The translations under genes and the position numbers were made by a program. This document shows positions 43,657-51,501 of a stretch of DNA of 64,000 nt, piece after piece (within the stretch, counting starts at the first letter, position 1; each line of letters opens with the position of its first letter). The DNA comes from Bacteroidota bacterium (GTDB lineage Bacteria > Bacteroidota > Bacteroidia > Flavobacteriales > Weeksellaceae), in NCBI GenBank assembly GCA_023399595.1, contig JAEWOR010000045.1, positions 1-64,000 of the forward strand. The letters run 5' to 3'. The notes under the pieces were generated by a model that was not told where the DNA came from, ran no database searches, and worked only from the letters and a program-made list of their open reading frames with translations.

Positions 43657-43718
43657 GCATTTACTTTACGCATTTTCGCATTTACTTTGCAAATTCGCAT
43701 TTACTTCAAAAAATTACA
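43657..43718. repeat. transposon right end with three TnsB-site-like repeats
   Basis: GCATTTACTTTA (43657-43668), GCATTTACTTTG (43678-43689) and GCATTTACTTCA (43697-43708) are evenly spaced (21 and 19 bp) and are the inverse of the left-end CAAAGTAAATGC motif. The end is AAATTACA at 43718. The dense, regular array is what Tn7-like right ends show. Confidence 0.88.
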
Positions 43719-43723
43719 CCACC
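43719..43723. repeat. target-site duplication (right copy), CCACC
   Basis: CCACC follows the TACA terminus and repeats 21423-21427. Confidence 0.95.
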
Positions 43724-44578
43724 AACTAATGCGACATCAGAAACGGTGTGATGTGGACTTCTGAACGGTCTTTCTGTCATTAAAGAATTTTCTGCACCTA
43801 TTTTTCCCGCAACAGAATGTATTTTGGTGGTTTCTAAAGCTTCTTTTAAATTTAATGGTGGTAAAATAGAAGGAACTCTTTTCGCTAACATGGTTTTTCC
43901 ACTTCCTGGAGGCCCAATTAAAATAATATTATGCCCACCTGCAGCCGCAACTTCCATGGCTCTTTTTGCAGTTTCTTGCCCTTTAATTTCAGAAAAATCA
44001 AATGGGAAATTGCTTACTTTATCTTTAAACTCTTTTTCTAAATCAAAATGAACACGATGAAGAGGTTTTCCTTCATTAAAAAAATCAATCACTTCTTTAA
44101 TATTTTCAATTCCATAAACTTCCAAATCGTTAACGATGGCAGCTTCTTTTGTATTTTGTTTGGGAAGAATAATTCCTTTAAAACCTTCTTCAGCCGCTTT
44201 AATTGCAATAGGTAAAATTCCTTTAATGGGTTGTAAACTTCCATCCAAAGAGAGTTCACCCATAATGATATATTCACTAATACCCTCAGCTAAAATTTGA
44301 TTTGAGGCCGCCAAAATTCCAATAGCAATACTTAAATCATAAGCAGATCCTTCCTTTCTTAAATCTGCAGGAGCCATATTAATGGTTACTTTCTTCCCAG
44401 GAATTTTATAACCTACATTTTTAAGAGCCGCAGATATTCTGTAGCTGCTTTCTTTAATAGCATTATCGGGCAATCCAACAAGATGATAGCCAATTCCACC
44501 ATTGTCTACATTTACCTCAATAGTAATGGTTTGCGCAGAAACTCCATGAATGGCACTTCCATAAATTTTCACTAACAT
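43719..44578 (-). pseudogene. comM: comM (yifB) 5' fragment, cut by transposon
   Basis: This is the N-terminal part of ComM/YifB: the start MLVKIYGSAIHGVSAQTITI, the ChlI-like domain (NMAPADLRKEGSAYDLSIAI, IIMGELSLDGSLQPIKGILP), and the AAA+ Walker A AAGGHNIILIGPPGSGKTML, then PFRSPHHTVSDVALVGG where the element begins. The frame runs a few codons into the transposon (VIF, stop at 43706). The P-loop is present but Walker B and later motifs are in the other fragment 22 kb away, so activity should be lost. Confidence 0.95.
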
Positions 44579-44676
44579 AGTTTTGTGTTTTAGTAAATTT
44601 ACAAGAAAAATTAATTAGTATCCTTATTAAAGTTGATATTTTAAAAAGTATTAATAATTTTACTAAAAAGCATTAC

Positions 44677-45216
44677 ATGAATTTTGAGCAAGTTAATTTA
44701 CATTTGGACGCTTATAAAAAAAACGACCAAATTTTAGATGCCGCAGAATATATTCTACGTTCTTTTGACTTAAACAATGAGTATTTTGAAGGTTTTGGTT
44801 TCAGAAATGATGAACATCCCAACTCCATTGTAGTAACCACGGAAGGCAACTTTAATGAACTACAAAAAATAATGATTCCAAGGAATTTATTCAATTTTGA
44901 TTTAAACATCGTTCTCAATCTTCTTGCTCATGAAATGCTTCATGTAAGACAAAAAACTCTACAGCCTGTAGTTGAAGACAAAAACGAACGCGAATGGCAA
45001 GCTTATTACGAAATGCTTTTTCACAAAAATTTTCCACAAATCCCTGACGCTCCAGATTTCAACAGAAAACAATTTGCCGAAAAAGCTTTTGAATATTACA
45101 AAAGAATGGGAGAAGGAAGTGAGCTACAATTAAAATATGCCACCCAAAAAAAGGAAGTTGAAAAACTATATGAGGAAATCCTTATTTTAAGAGGAGAAAA
45201 GAAAACAGAAGAATAA
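44677..45216 (+). CDS. hypothetical protein with HExxH metalloprotease-like motif
   Basis: The 179-aa protein has LLAHEMLHVRQKTLQP with His85-Glu86-x-x-His89, the zinc motif of many metallopeptidases, in the middle of a helix preceded by a strand (IMIPRNLFNFDLNIVLNLLA, read as hydrophobic). No signal peptide is present. I do not recognise the family beyond that. The stop overlaps the start of the CsaA-like gene, so the two are co-translated, and the plus-strand series continues to the DUF59 gene. Confidence 0.65.
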   Translation: MNFEQVNLHLDAYKKNDQILDAAEYILRSFDLNNEYFEGFGFRNDEHPNSIVVTTEGNFNELQKIMIPRNLFNFDLNIVLNLLAHEMLHVRQKTLQPVVEDKNEREWQAYYEMLFHKNFPQIPDAPDFNRKQFAEKAFEYYKRMGEGSELQLKYATQKKEVEKLYEEILILRGEKKTEE

Positions 45217-45560
45217 TGATGAAACCAGAAATTACTTGGCAAGATTTTGATAAACTCGATATCCGAACTGGAACTATTGTGTCTGTTTCAGACTTTGAGA
45301 AAGCCAAAAATCCGTCTTACCAATTAGAAATTGACTTTGGTGATTTAGGAATTAAAAAATCTTCTGCTCAAATTACAGAACTTTATTCCAAAGAATCTCT
45401 TTTAGGAATGCAAATTTTAGCAGTTGTAAATTTCCCTAAAAAACAAATTGCCAATTTCTTTAGCGAATGTTTGATTCTGGGTGTTTACGGTGAAAACAAA
45501 AAGGAAGTAACGCTTGTTACACCGTCACTTCCTTCTAAAAATGGTTTACAATTAGGATAA
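45216..45560 (+). CDS. CsaA-like tRNA-binding (EMAP II-type) protein
   Basis: The 114-aa protein is a single tRNA-binding OB fold: DFDKLDIRTGTIVSVSDFEK, YQLEIDFGDLGIKKSSAQIT and LILGVYGENKKEVTLVTPSL. It matches the CsaA/YgjH group, homodimers that bind tRNA and were linked to protein export as a chaperone in Bacillus. Two ATGs in a row could start it, the first overlapping the preceding stop (TAATG). Confidence 0.88.
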   Translation: MMKPEITWQDFDKLDIRTGTIVSVSDFEKAKNPSYQLEIDFGDLGIKKSSAQITELYSKESLLGMQILAVVNFPKKQIANFFSECLILGVYGENKKEVTLVTPSLPSKNGLQLG

Positions 45561-45591
45561 CAAAAATAGAATATTTAAAATAAACACAATT

Positions 45592-46290
45592 ATGATTCAG
45601 AATATACCAATAGAAAGAGTTCTCTTTCTTGATATTGAGACCGTTCCACAATCAGGAATTTGGGAAGAACTCTCCGAAGAAGATCAAAAATTATGGGATA
45701 AAAAAACCAAAATTCAAAGAAAAGACGAGGTTTCTGCAGAAGACTTTTACCCTGAAAGAGCCGGAATTATGGCAGAATTTGGTAAAATAATCTGCATTAG
45801 CATCGGAATGTTAGAACATAGCAACAGTTTAAAAATAAAGAGTTTCTATGGAGATAACGAAAAAAAACTCCTTCAAGAATTTGGTGAAATTTTTAACAGC
45901 ACAAAATTACGAGATGTTATTCTTTGCGCTCACAACGGGAAAGAATTCGACTTCCCTTGGATTGCAAGACGATTTCTCATCAACGGAATACAACCACCAT
46001 TTCCTTTTCAACTTTTTGGAAAAAAACCTTGGGAAATTCCTCATATCGATACCATGGAGCTTTGGAAGTTTGGTGATTATAAAAGTTTTGTTTCATTAGA
46101 ACTTTTGGCTCATGTCTTCGGGATCCCCACTCCAAAAGATGATATAGATGGTTCTATGGTTTCATCTATCTATTATGTAGAAAAAGATTTATTTAGAATC
46201 GTTCAATATTGTGAAAAAGATGTCTTAACTTTGGCCAATATTTTCCGCAAGATGCGACAAGAAGATATTTTGAAAAGAAGCGAAACATAG
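45592..46290 (+). CDS. PolB-like DEDDy 3'-5' exonuclease family protein
   Basis: The 232-aa protein has DEDD exonuclease motifs: ExoI VLFLDIETVPQ, ExoII LCAHNGKEFDFPW, and ExoIII with YCEKDVLTL (Tyr-type). IPHIDTMELWKFGDYKSFVS lies between, as in the predicted PolB-type exonuclease family (PF10108). It has no polymerase domain, so it is a stand-alone nuclease. It might act in DNA repair or RNA turnover. The stop is 6 bp before the DUF59 gene. Confidence 0.85.
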   Translation: MIQNIPIERVLFLDIETVPQSGIWEELSEEDQKLWDKKTKIQRKDEVSAEDFYPERAGIMAEFGKIICISIGMLEHSNSLKIKSFYGDNEKKLLQEFGEIFNSTKLRDVILCAHNGKEFDFPWIARRFLINGIQPPFPFQLFGKKPWEIPHIDTMELWKFGDYKSFVSLELLAHVFGIPTPKDDIDGSMVSSIYYVEKDLFRIVQYCEKDVLTLANIFRKMRQEDILKRSET

Positions 46291-46296
46291 AATACA

Positions 46297-46623
46297 ATGA
46301 AATTAACAGACGATCAAATTGCAGATGTTGGAGATAATATTATTAGAGTATTAAAAACAATTTATGATCCAGAAATCCCTGTTGATATTTACGAGCTAGG
46401 CTTAATTTATGATGTGCAAATATCTGATGAAGGCGAAGTGAAAGTAATAATGACGCTTACAACACCTAACTGTCCTGTTGCTGAAAGTCTTCCGCAAGAA
46501 GTGAAAGATAAAGTGGCACTTGTAAAAGATGTAAAAGATGTTGATTTGGAATTAACCTTTGAACCTTCTTGGAACAAAGACATGATGAGCGAAGAAGCGC
46601 GTTTTGAATTAGGATTTTTATAG
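46297..46623 (+). CDS. DUF59/MIP18-family Fe-S assembly protein
   Basis: The 108-aa protein matches the DUF59 domain: IIRVLKTIYDPEIPVDIYEL, GLIYDVQISDEGEVKVIMTL, and the conserved TTPNCPVAESLPQEV with the functional Cys. Bacteroidota copies are annotated as SUF-associated proteins (SufT/PaaD-like) that help maturation of Fe-S proteins. No suf genes are in this window, so the link to the SUF machine is based only on family knowledge. Confidence 0.88.
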   Translation: MKLTDDQIADVGDNIIRVLKTIYDPEIPVDIYELGLIYDVQISDEGEVKVIMTLTTPNCPVAESLPQEVKDKVALVKDVKDVDLELTFEPSWNKDMMSEEARFELGFL

Positions 46624-46651
46624 GAAATTTAAATAACGATTTATACTGTAC

Positions 46652-46743
46652 GAATTCGCCTCGAGGTGAATTCCTACATTTATTTTGATGCAATTCTTAA
46701 AATTGTAAGATTTTTTGAACATGCCTTGAGGCATGTTCCTACA
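46652..46743. repeat. pair of REP-like palindromes with CCTACA tails
   Basis: Two similar 27-bp units in direct order, 65 bp apart. The first (46652-46678) is GAATTC-G-CCTCGAGG-T-GAATTC then CTACA; the second (46717-46743) is GAACATGCCT-TG-AGGCATGTTC then CTACA. Both are near-perfect 22-nt palindromes around a CCTYGAGG core. CAATT/AATTG arms lie between. The pair looks like a bacterial REP/BIME unit in the gap between convergent genes and may also terminate both transcripts. Confidence 0.6.
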
Positions 46744-46750
46744 AATGTCA

Positions 46751-47152
46751 TTATTTATAAATAAATGACATTCTTTGCACCAAATCTGGGTGTAAACTTT
46801 TTGCCACAGGACAGTTGTGTGCTGTTTTTTCAATAAATTCTTTTTCCTGTTCGGTATAAGATTTCTCAAAAACAAATTCACAAACAATCTCGCCAATTCT
46901 TCTTGGATTGGGTAACATTATTTTCTGAAGATTGCAATAAGCACCATCAATATTGATATTAAGGTCTTTTCCTAAAATAGCAATTGTTGTAAGAGCACAT
47001 TCCGCAAGAGACGTTGCGCACAAATCGGTTGGCGAAAACTTCTCTCCTTTTCCGTGATTATCAGTTGGTGCGTCGCTCAAAATCTTTGTTCCAGATTGCA
47101 GATGTTCTGCTTCACATCTTAAATCACCAAGGTATGTAATTTTTGAAGTCAT
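46751..47152 (-). CDS. OsmC family peroxiredoxin-like protein
   Basis: The 133-aa protein has the OsmC fold with its two reactive cysteines: one in SLAECALTTIAILGKDL and one in HNCPVAKSLHPDL. TKILSDAPTDNHGKGEKFSP is the usual beta start. OsmC/Ohr proteins reduce organic hydroperoxides. I chose the ATG at 47152 (MTSKITYLGDLRCE) because the upstream 22 codons are not family-like and overlap the next gene. Confidence 0.9.
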   Translation of the reverse strand: MTSKITYLGDLRCEAEHLQSGTKILSDAPTDNHGKGEKFSPTDLCATSLAECALTTIAILGKDLNINIDGAYCNLQKIMLPNPRRIGEIVCEFVFEKSYTEQEKEFIEKTAHNCPVAKSLHPDLVQRMSFIYK

Positions 47153-47180
47153 TGTTTTTTGTTTTAAAATTGAGTTATTC

Positions 47181-48029
47181 TCAGAAATGAAAAATATCTT
47201 TTGCTTTATTATAAGCACTTTCGAAGTTTAAAAGATTGAGTTGACTCTCAATTTTTTCTGCTGCCATAAAATTAATAACTTGTTCTGTAGGCATATTCCC
47301 TACCAAATCATCTTCCGCCATTGGGCAACCGCCAATTCCTTTTATAGCACTGTCGAATCTTCTACAACCATTATCATAAGCTGCTTTTAGTTTAGAATAA
47401 GACTCTTCATATCGATTATGAAAATGTCCCCCAAAACTAATTTCAGGGTATTTTGGAAGTATCTTTTCAAAAAGCAAACCTATTGTTTCCGCATTAGCAA
47501 CACCCGTTGTATCAGAAAGAAGGATGTTTTTTATTCCAACTTCTGAGAATCTTTTTGTCCAATACTCCACATCTTCCCATTTCCACACTTCACCGTAAGG
47601 ATTTCCAAAAGCCATAGAAAAATAAAGGTTAAGAACCTTATTTTCAGAATCCGTAAGTTCTTTTATTTTAATAATTTCTTCATAGGCCTCTTCCCTACTT
47701 TTATTGGTATTTCTATGCTGAAATGTTTCAGAAATAGAAAAAGGAAAACCTAAAATATCTACCGTAGAATGAGATAAAGCCCTTTCTGCACCACTGTAAT
47801 TTCCAATAATTGCAGAAATTTTAGTTTTTGAAGAAGATTTATTAATATTTTCAGCAACTTCCGCAGAATCTGCCATTTGAGGAATAGCTTTCGGAGAAAC
47901 AAAACTCACACAATCTAACACATCAAAATCAACATCCATTAAAGCATTAATGTATTCAATCTTCTTAGCGGTTGGAATAAACTCGCTCCATCCCTGCATT
48001 GCGTCTCTTGGGCATTCTGTTAAGAACAT
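47181..48029 (-). CDS. hydroxymethylglutaryl-CoA lyase-like aldolase
   Basis: The 282-aa TIM-barrel protein resembles HMG-CoA lyase: a start TECPRDAMQGW (family GPRDGLQ), FVSPKAIPQMADS, GHFHNRYEESYSKLKAAYDN (metal-binding His-x-His) and GIGGCPMAEDDLVGNMPTE, which matches the catalytic cysteine loop GGCPxAxxxxGNxxTE. It would cleave HMG-CoA to acetoacetate and acetyl-CoA in leucine degradation. The motif variations leave room for a related acyl-CoA substrate. Confidence 0.82.
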   Translation of the reverse strand: MFLTECPRDAMQGWSEFIPTAKKIEYINALMDVDFDVLDCVSFVSPKAIPQMADSAEVAENINKSSSKTKISAIIGNYSGAERALSHSTVDILGFPFSISETFQHRNTNKSREEAYEEIIKIKELTDSENKVLNLYFSMAFGNPYGEVWKWEDVEYWTKRFSEVGIKNILLSDTTGVANAETIGLLFEKILPKYPEISFGGHFHNRYEESYSKLKAAYDNGCRRFDSAIKGIGGCPMAEDDLVGNMPTEQVINFMAAEKIESQLNLLNFESAYNKAKDIFHF

Positions 48030-48258
48030 ACTTTTTTAGTTTTCTCAAAGATAATAATTCTCTGTGATTTTACAATTTCAAGGTATCAATTGCTAATTCA
48101 GAGAAAAAAATCAAGTATTATTTTATGAATAGCATGTTGTGAACTCAGTCAAATATTGTTTTAGGCTTGAATTAAATAGGATGACCTAAAATTGCTCATT
48201 CAATTGTCTTTTCTCTATTTTAAACCAATTTTGAAGCATGTAACCATTTAAAAATCCT

Positions 48259-48266
48259 TAAATTTG
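48259..48266 (+). promoter_or_regulatory. TAAATTTG -7 element of pepT
   Basis: TAAATTTG fits the Bacteroidota TAnnTTTG box and lies 19 bases before the pepT ATG; a TTG at 48231-48233 is a possible -33 element with slightly long spacing (25 bp). The rest of the 256-bp gap from 48030 shows no gene. Confidence 0.4.
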
Positions 48267-48285
48267 TTCCTTTAAAAATATTATA

Positions 48286-49542
48286 ATGAATAGTATTGAA
48301 TTCACTCAAGAATGGAAAGAGAAATTACTGAACAGATTTCTCGCTTATGTAAAAATATACTCAACAAGTGATCCAGAAAGCGAAACTACACCTTCTACAG
48401 AAAGACAGTGGAATATCGCTAACTACATCACGGAAGAACTTAAAACAATTGGCTTAGAAGACGTTTCTATTGATGAAAACGGTTATATCATGGGATTTGT
48501 TCCAGCTAACAACGATAAAAATGAGCCAACTGTAGGTTTTATTTCTCATTATGATACAACACCAGATTTCAATGGTGAAAATGTAAATCCTCAAATTTGG
48601 GAAAACTACGATGGTAACGACCTTTTATTGAATAAAGAAACAGGTTTTACACTATCTCCATCAAGATTTGAAACCTTAAAGGATTACATTGGACAAACAT
48701 TGATAACTACTGACGGTACAACACTTTTAGGCGCAGATGACAAAGCGGGTTGTGCAGAAATTGTAACAGCAGCAGAATATTTAATCAAGCACCCAGAAAT
48801 CAAACATGGAAGAATTGCAATTGGCTTTACTCCAGATGAAGAAATTGGTAGAGGAGCTCATAAATTCGATGTTCAAAAGTTTGGTGCAGAATGGGCTTAT
48901 ACAATGGACGGTGGTGAAGTTGGAGAATTAGAATACGAAAACTTCAATGCAGCAGGAGCTGTGGTAAAAATCCATGGATTGAGTGTTCACCCAGGTTATG
49001 CATTTGGAAAAATGGTGAATGCTTCACTTTTAGCTACAGAATTTGTTTTGATGTTACCAGCTAACGAAACTCCTGCTACAACAAGAGGTTTTGATGGTTT
49101 TTATCATTTAACAGATTTCAATTCAGATGTTTCTGAAGCAAAAATTCAATACATTATTCGCGATCATGATGCCGATAAATTTGAAGCTAGAAAAAAATTC
49201 ATGCAAGAAAAAGTAGCTGAATTTAATGCAAAATATGGTGAAGGAGTTGCTGAAATAGAAATTAAAGAGCAATACCGCAACATGAAACAGCAGTTTGAAG
49301 GTAAAATGCACATCGTAGATATTGCAGCAAAAGCAATGGAAGTAGCAGGAATTACGCCAGACATTAAAGCGATTAGAGGAGGAACAGACGGTGCTCAGCT
49401 TTCTTATATGGGACTTCCTTGTCCGAATATCTTTGCAGGTGGACTAAACTTCCATGGACCTTACGAATATGTTCCTTTGGAAAGCATGATGAAAGCAACA
49501 CAAGTTATTTTGAATATTGCTCAAGCTGACAAAACAGTTTAA
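48286..49542 (+). CDS. pepT: peptidase T (tripeptide aminopeptidase)
   Basis: The 418-aa M20B metallopeptidase has the PepT motifs FISHYDTTPDFNG (metal His-x-Asp), TLLGADDKAGCAEIV (bridging Asp), IGFTPDEEIGRGAHKFD (catalytic Glu pair), HPGYAFGKMVNA in the dimer domain, and IRGGTDGAQLSYMGLPCPNI with later metal ligands and the terminal His (LNFHGPYE). It removes the N-terminal residue from tripeptides in the cytoplasm. The length matches E. coli PepT (408). It is a single-gene unit with a promoter box and a terminator. Confidence 0.96.
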   Translation: MNSIEFTQEWKEKLLNRFLAYVKIYSTSDPESETTPSTERQWNIANYITEELKTIGLEDVSIDENGYIMGFVPANNDKNEPTVGFISHYDTTPDFNGENVNPQIWENYDGNDLLLNKETGFTLSPSRFETLKDYIGQTLITTDGTTLLGADDKAGCAEIVTAAEYLIKHPEIKHGRIAIGFTPDEEIGRGAHKFDVQKFGAEWAYTMDGGEVGELEYENFNAAGAVVKIHGLSVHPGYAFGKMVNASLLATEFVLMLPANETPATTRGFDGFYHLTDFNSDVSEAKIQYIIRDHDADKFEARKKFMQEKVAEFNAKYGEGVAEIEIKEQYRNMKQQFEGKMHIVDIAAKAMEVAGITPDIKAIRGGTDGAQLSYMGLPCPNIFAGGLNFHGPYEYVPLESMMKATQVILNIAQADKTV

Positions 49543-49563
49543 GGCCAATAACCTTATCATAAA

Positions 49564-49590
49564 AAAAGCCACCCTCGAGGTGGCTTTTTT
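49564..49590 (+). terminator. terminator of pepT
   Basis: AAAAGCCACC and GGTGGCTTTT arms around a short CTCGA-type loop, followed by T-run; about 22 bases after the stop. Confidence 0.85.
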
Positions 49591-49664
49591 AATATTGCAT
49601 TAACACATTTTTGATTTTACACTTCGTAAATTTACTCTAACAAACTCATTTAAATCAATTTAAA

Positions 49665-50165
49665 ATGGACACACTATCACAATTAAAATCAGAGTTAAAA
49701 AACGAGTACGAAACCACAAGACAATTCTTTGAAAGATTTCCAGACAACAAAAATGATTATGCTCCACACGAAAAAAGCATGAAAATGATGCCTCTAGCAA
49801 CCCATATTGCAGAGGTTTTTGGTTGGCCAAAATTTATTTTAGAGACTTCAGAATTAGATTTCGGAAAAGAAGGTTATCAACCTACTGTTATTAATACCAA
49901 AGCTGAATTGCTTCAGAAATTAGATGACGATTACAGGTCAGGTTTAGAAAGGTTAGAAACTGCAACAGAAGACCAATTAGAGCCCAATTGGGCGATAAAA
50001 ATGAACGGGAATACTCTTGCGGAATGGAGCAAATACGGTGCAATTCGTCACGCTTTAAATCAAGCAACCCACCATAGAGCGCAACTAGGAGTTTATTACA
50101 GACTCAACGATATTCCATTGCCTTCAAGCTACGGTCCCACAGCGGATAACGAAAATTTTGAGTAA
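49665..50165 (+). CDS. DinB-family protein
   Basis: The 166-aa four-helix-bundle protein has the DinB/YfiT metal-binding histidines: one in MPLATHIAEVFGWPKFIL and two in RHALNQATHHRAQLGVYYRL (His-x3-His type). Family members are thiol-dependent hydrolases or transferases, often induced by stress. The end DIPLPSSYGPTADN is common in Bacteroidota copies. A terminator shared with lysA follows. Confidence 0.88.
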   Translation: MDTLSQLKSELKNEYETTRQFFERFPDNKNDYAPHEKSMKMMPLATHIAEVFGWPKFILETSELDFGKEGYQPTVINTKAELLQKLDDDYRSGLERLETATEDQLEPNWAIKMNGNTLAEWSKYGAIRHALNQATHHRAQLGVYYRLNDIPLPSSYGPTADNENFE

Positions 50166-50172
50166 CAAAAAA

Positions 50173-50195
50173 AATGTCATTCTTTCGAATGACAT
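50173..50195. terminator. bidirectional terminator between DinB gene and lysA
   Basis: AATGTCATTC and GAATGACATT form perfect arms around TTT; A- and T-runs flank the stem, suiting both converging genes. Confidence 0.8.
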
Positions 50196-50219
50196 TTTTT
50201 ATATTTTATAATTTACTGA

Positions 50220-51419
50220 TTACAAAACCTCAATTTGATTTTTCAAAAGATCTTCAAATTCATCTCTTTTTCTTATCAAATGTGCTTTTCCATCCATGAA
50301 CATTATTTCTGCAGGCTTTAACCTTGAATTGAAATTAGAACTCATTTCAAAACCGTAAGCTCCAGCATTTCTAAACACCAAAATATCACCTTCATGAACT
50401 TCATTTATTTTTCTGTCCCACGCAAAAGTATCGGTTTCACAAATATTTCCTACCACCGTATAAATTCTTTCTGATCCTCTTGGCTTAGAGATATTTTCGA
50501 TAATATGGTAAGAATCGTAAAACATTGGACGAATTAAGTGGTTAAAACCAGAATTCACGCCCACAAAAACAGTTGCTGTAGTTTGTTTAATAACATTGGC
50601 TTTCACCAAAAGATGACCACTGTGACTTACCAAATATTTCCCTGGTTCAAACCAAAGTTCAAAGCTTTTTCCTGTTTCTTTGGTATAATCCGCAAGCGTT
50701 TTTTGTACTTTTTTACCCAACGCATGAACGTCAGTTTCCATATCTCCTTCTTGATACGGAACTTTAAATCCACTTCCCATATCCAAATATTTAATGTTTG
50801 GGAAATGTTCTGCCAATTCCAACATAATTTCAAGACCTTGAATAAACACATCAGGATCTTTAATCTCACTTCCCGTGTGCATGTGAAGACCTTCAATATT
50901 AATTCCGGTTGTTTTTGCAACACGCTCAATATGACGAAGTTGGTGAATAGAAATACCAAATTTAGAATCGATATGTCCCGTTGAAATTTTATAATTTCCT
51001 CCCGCAAAAATATGGGGATTAATTCTTACAAAAACAGGATAAGAATCTCCATATTTATTCCCGAACTGCTCAAGAATGGAGATGTTATCAATGTTAATAT
51101 GCACTTTGAATTGCATAGCTTCTTCAATCTCTGCAAGATCCACACAATTGGGAGTAAAAAGGATATTTTCTGAAGTAAAACCAGCTTTTAGACCTAATTT
51201 CACTTCGTTGATAGAGACGCAATCCAAGGATGCGCCCAAGCGTTTGACGTACTTTAAGATATTGATGTTGGTAAGTGCTTTTGCTGCGTAAAAAAACTTA
51301 GTTTTCTTGGAAAAAGAAGACGTTAATTTTTCATACTGAGTTTTGATGCTTTCTACATCGTACACATAAACCGGAGTCCCAAACTGGTCTGCGATTTTTA
51401 GCAAATCTTTGTTTGTCAT
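50220..51419 (-). CDS. lysA: diaminopimelate decarboxylase
   Basis: The 399-aa PLP enzyme of the alanine-racemase-like fold has the cofactor lysine in TKFFYAAKALTN, ASLDCVSINEVKLGLKAGF, HMHTGSEIKDPDVF, and the late catalytic cysteine region GNICETDTFAWDR, followed by RNAGAYGFEMSSNFNSRLKP. It decarboxylates meso-diaminopimelate to lysine in the cytoplasm, the last step of lysine synthesis. No other lysine genes are adjacent. Confidence 0.95.
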   Translation of the reverse strand: MTNKDLLKIADQFGTPVYVYDVESIKTQYEKLTSSFSKKTKFFYAAKALTNINILKYVKRLGASLDCVSINEVKLGLKAGFTSENILFTPNCVDLAEIEEAMQFKVHINIDNISILEQFGNKYGDSYPVFVRINPHIFAGGNYKISTGHIDSKFGISIHQLRHIERVAKTTGINIEGLHMHTGSEIKDPDVFIQGLEIMLELAEHFPNIKYLDMGSGFKVPYQEGDMETDVHALGKKVQKTLADYTKETGKSFELWFEPGKYLVSHSGHLLVKANVIKQTTATVFVGVNSGFNHLIRPMFYDSYHIIENISKPRGSERIYTVVGNICETDTFAWDRKINEVHEGDILVFRNAGAYGFEMSSNFNSRLKPAEIMFMDGKAHLIRKRDEFEDLLKNQIEVL

Positions 51420-51501
51420 TTTATCTTAAAGTTTAAAAACGTTTGTTTTTCAAGGGTGCAAATTTCAGAAAAGTTTTGCAGAAAACACATAGATTATGAT
51501 A

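Larger units (their letters stand above)
21428..43718. mobile_element. Tn7-like transposon inserted in comM
   Basis: The element is 22,291 bp, bounded by TGTA and TACA and a CCACC target duplication. It encodes TnsA, TnsB, TnsC, TniQ and a TnsE-like protein at the left, then cargo: a small regulatory pair, an ABC-three-component system, and a GAP1/double-GTPase system. Both ends carry repeated 12-bp motifs (CAAAGTAAATGC type) in inverted orientation, as expected for TnsB sites. comM is a known attachment site for Tn7-like elements such as the AbaR/Tn6022-type islands of Acinetobacter. The intact core genes suggest it may still move. No antibiotic-resistance gene was seen. Confidence 0.95.

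Noticed and set aside
49564..49590. pepT hairpin with a CTCGAGG core as a third REP-like unit
   Set aside because: It lacks the CTACA tail and ends in a T-run, so it is an ordinary terminator.
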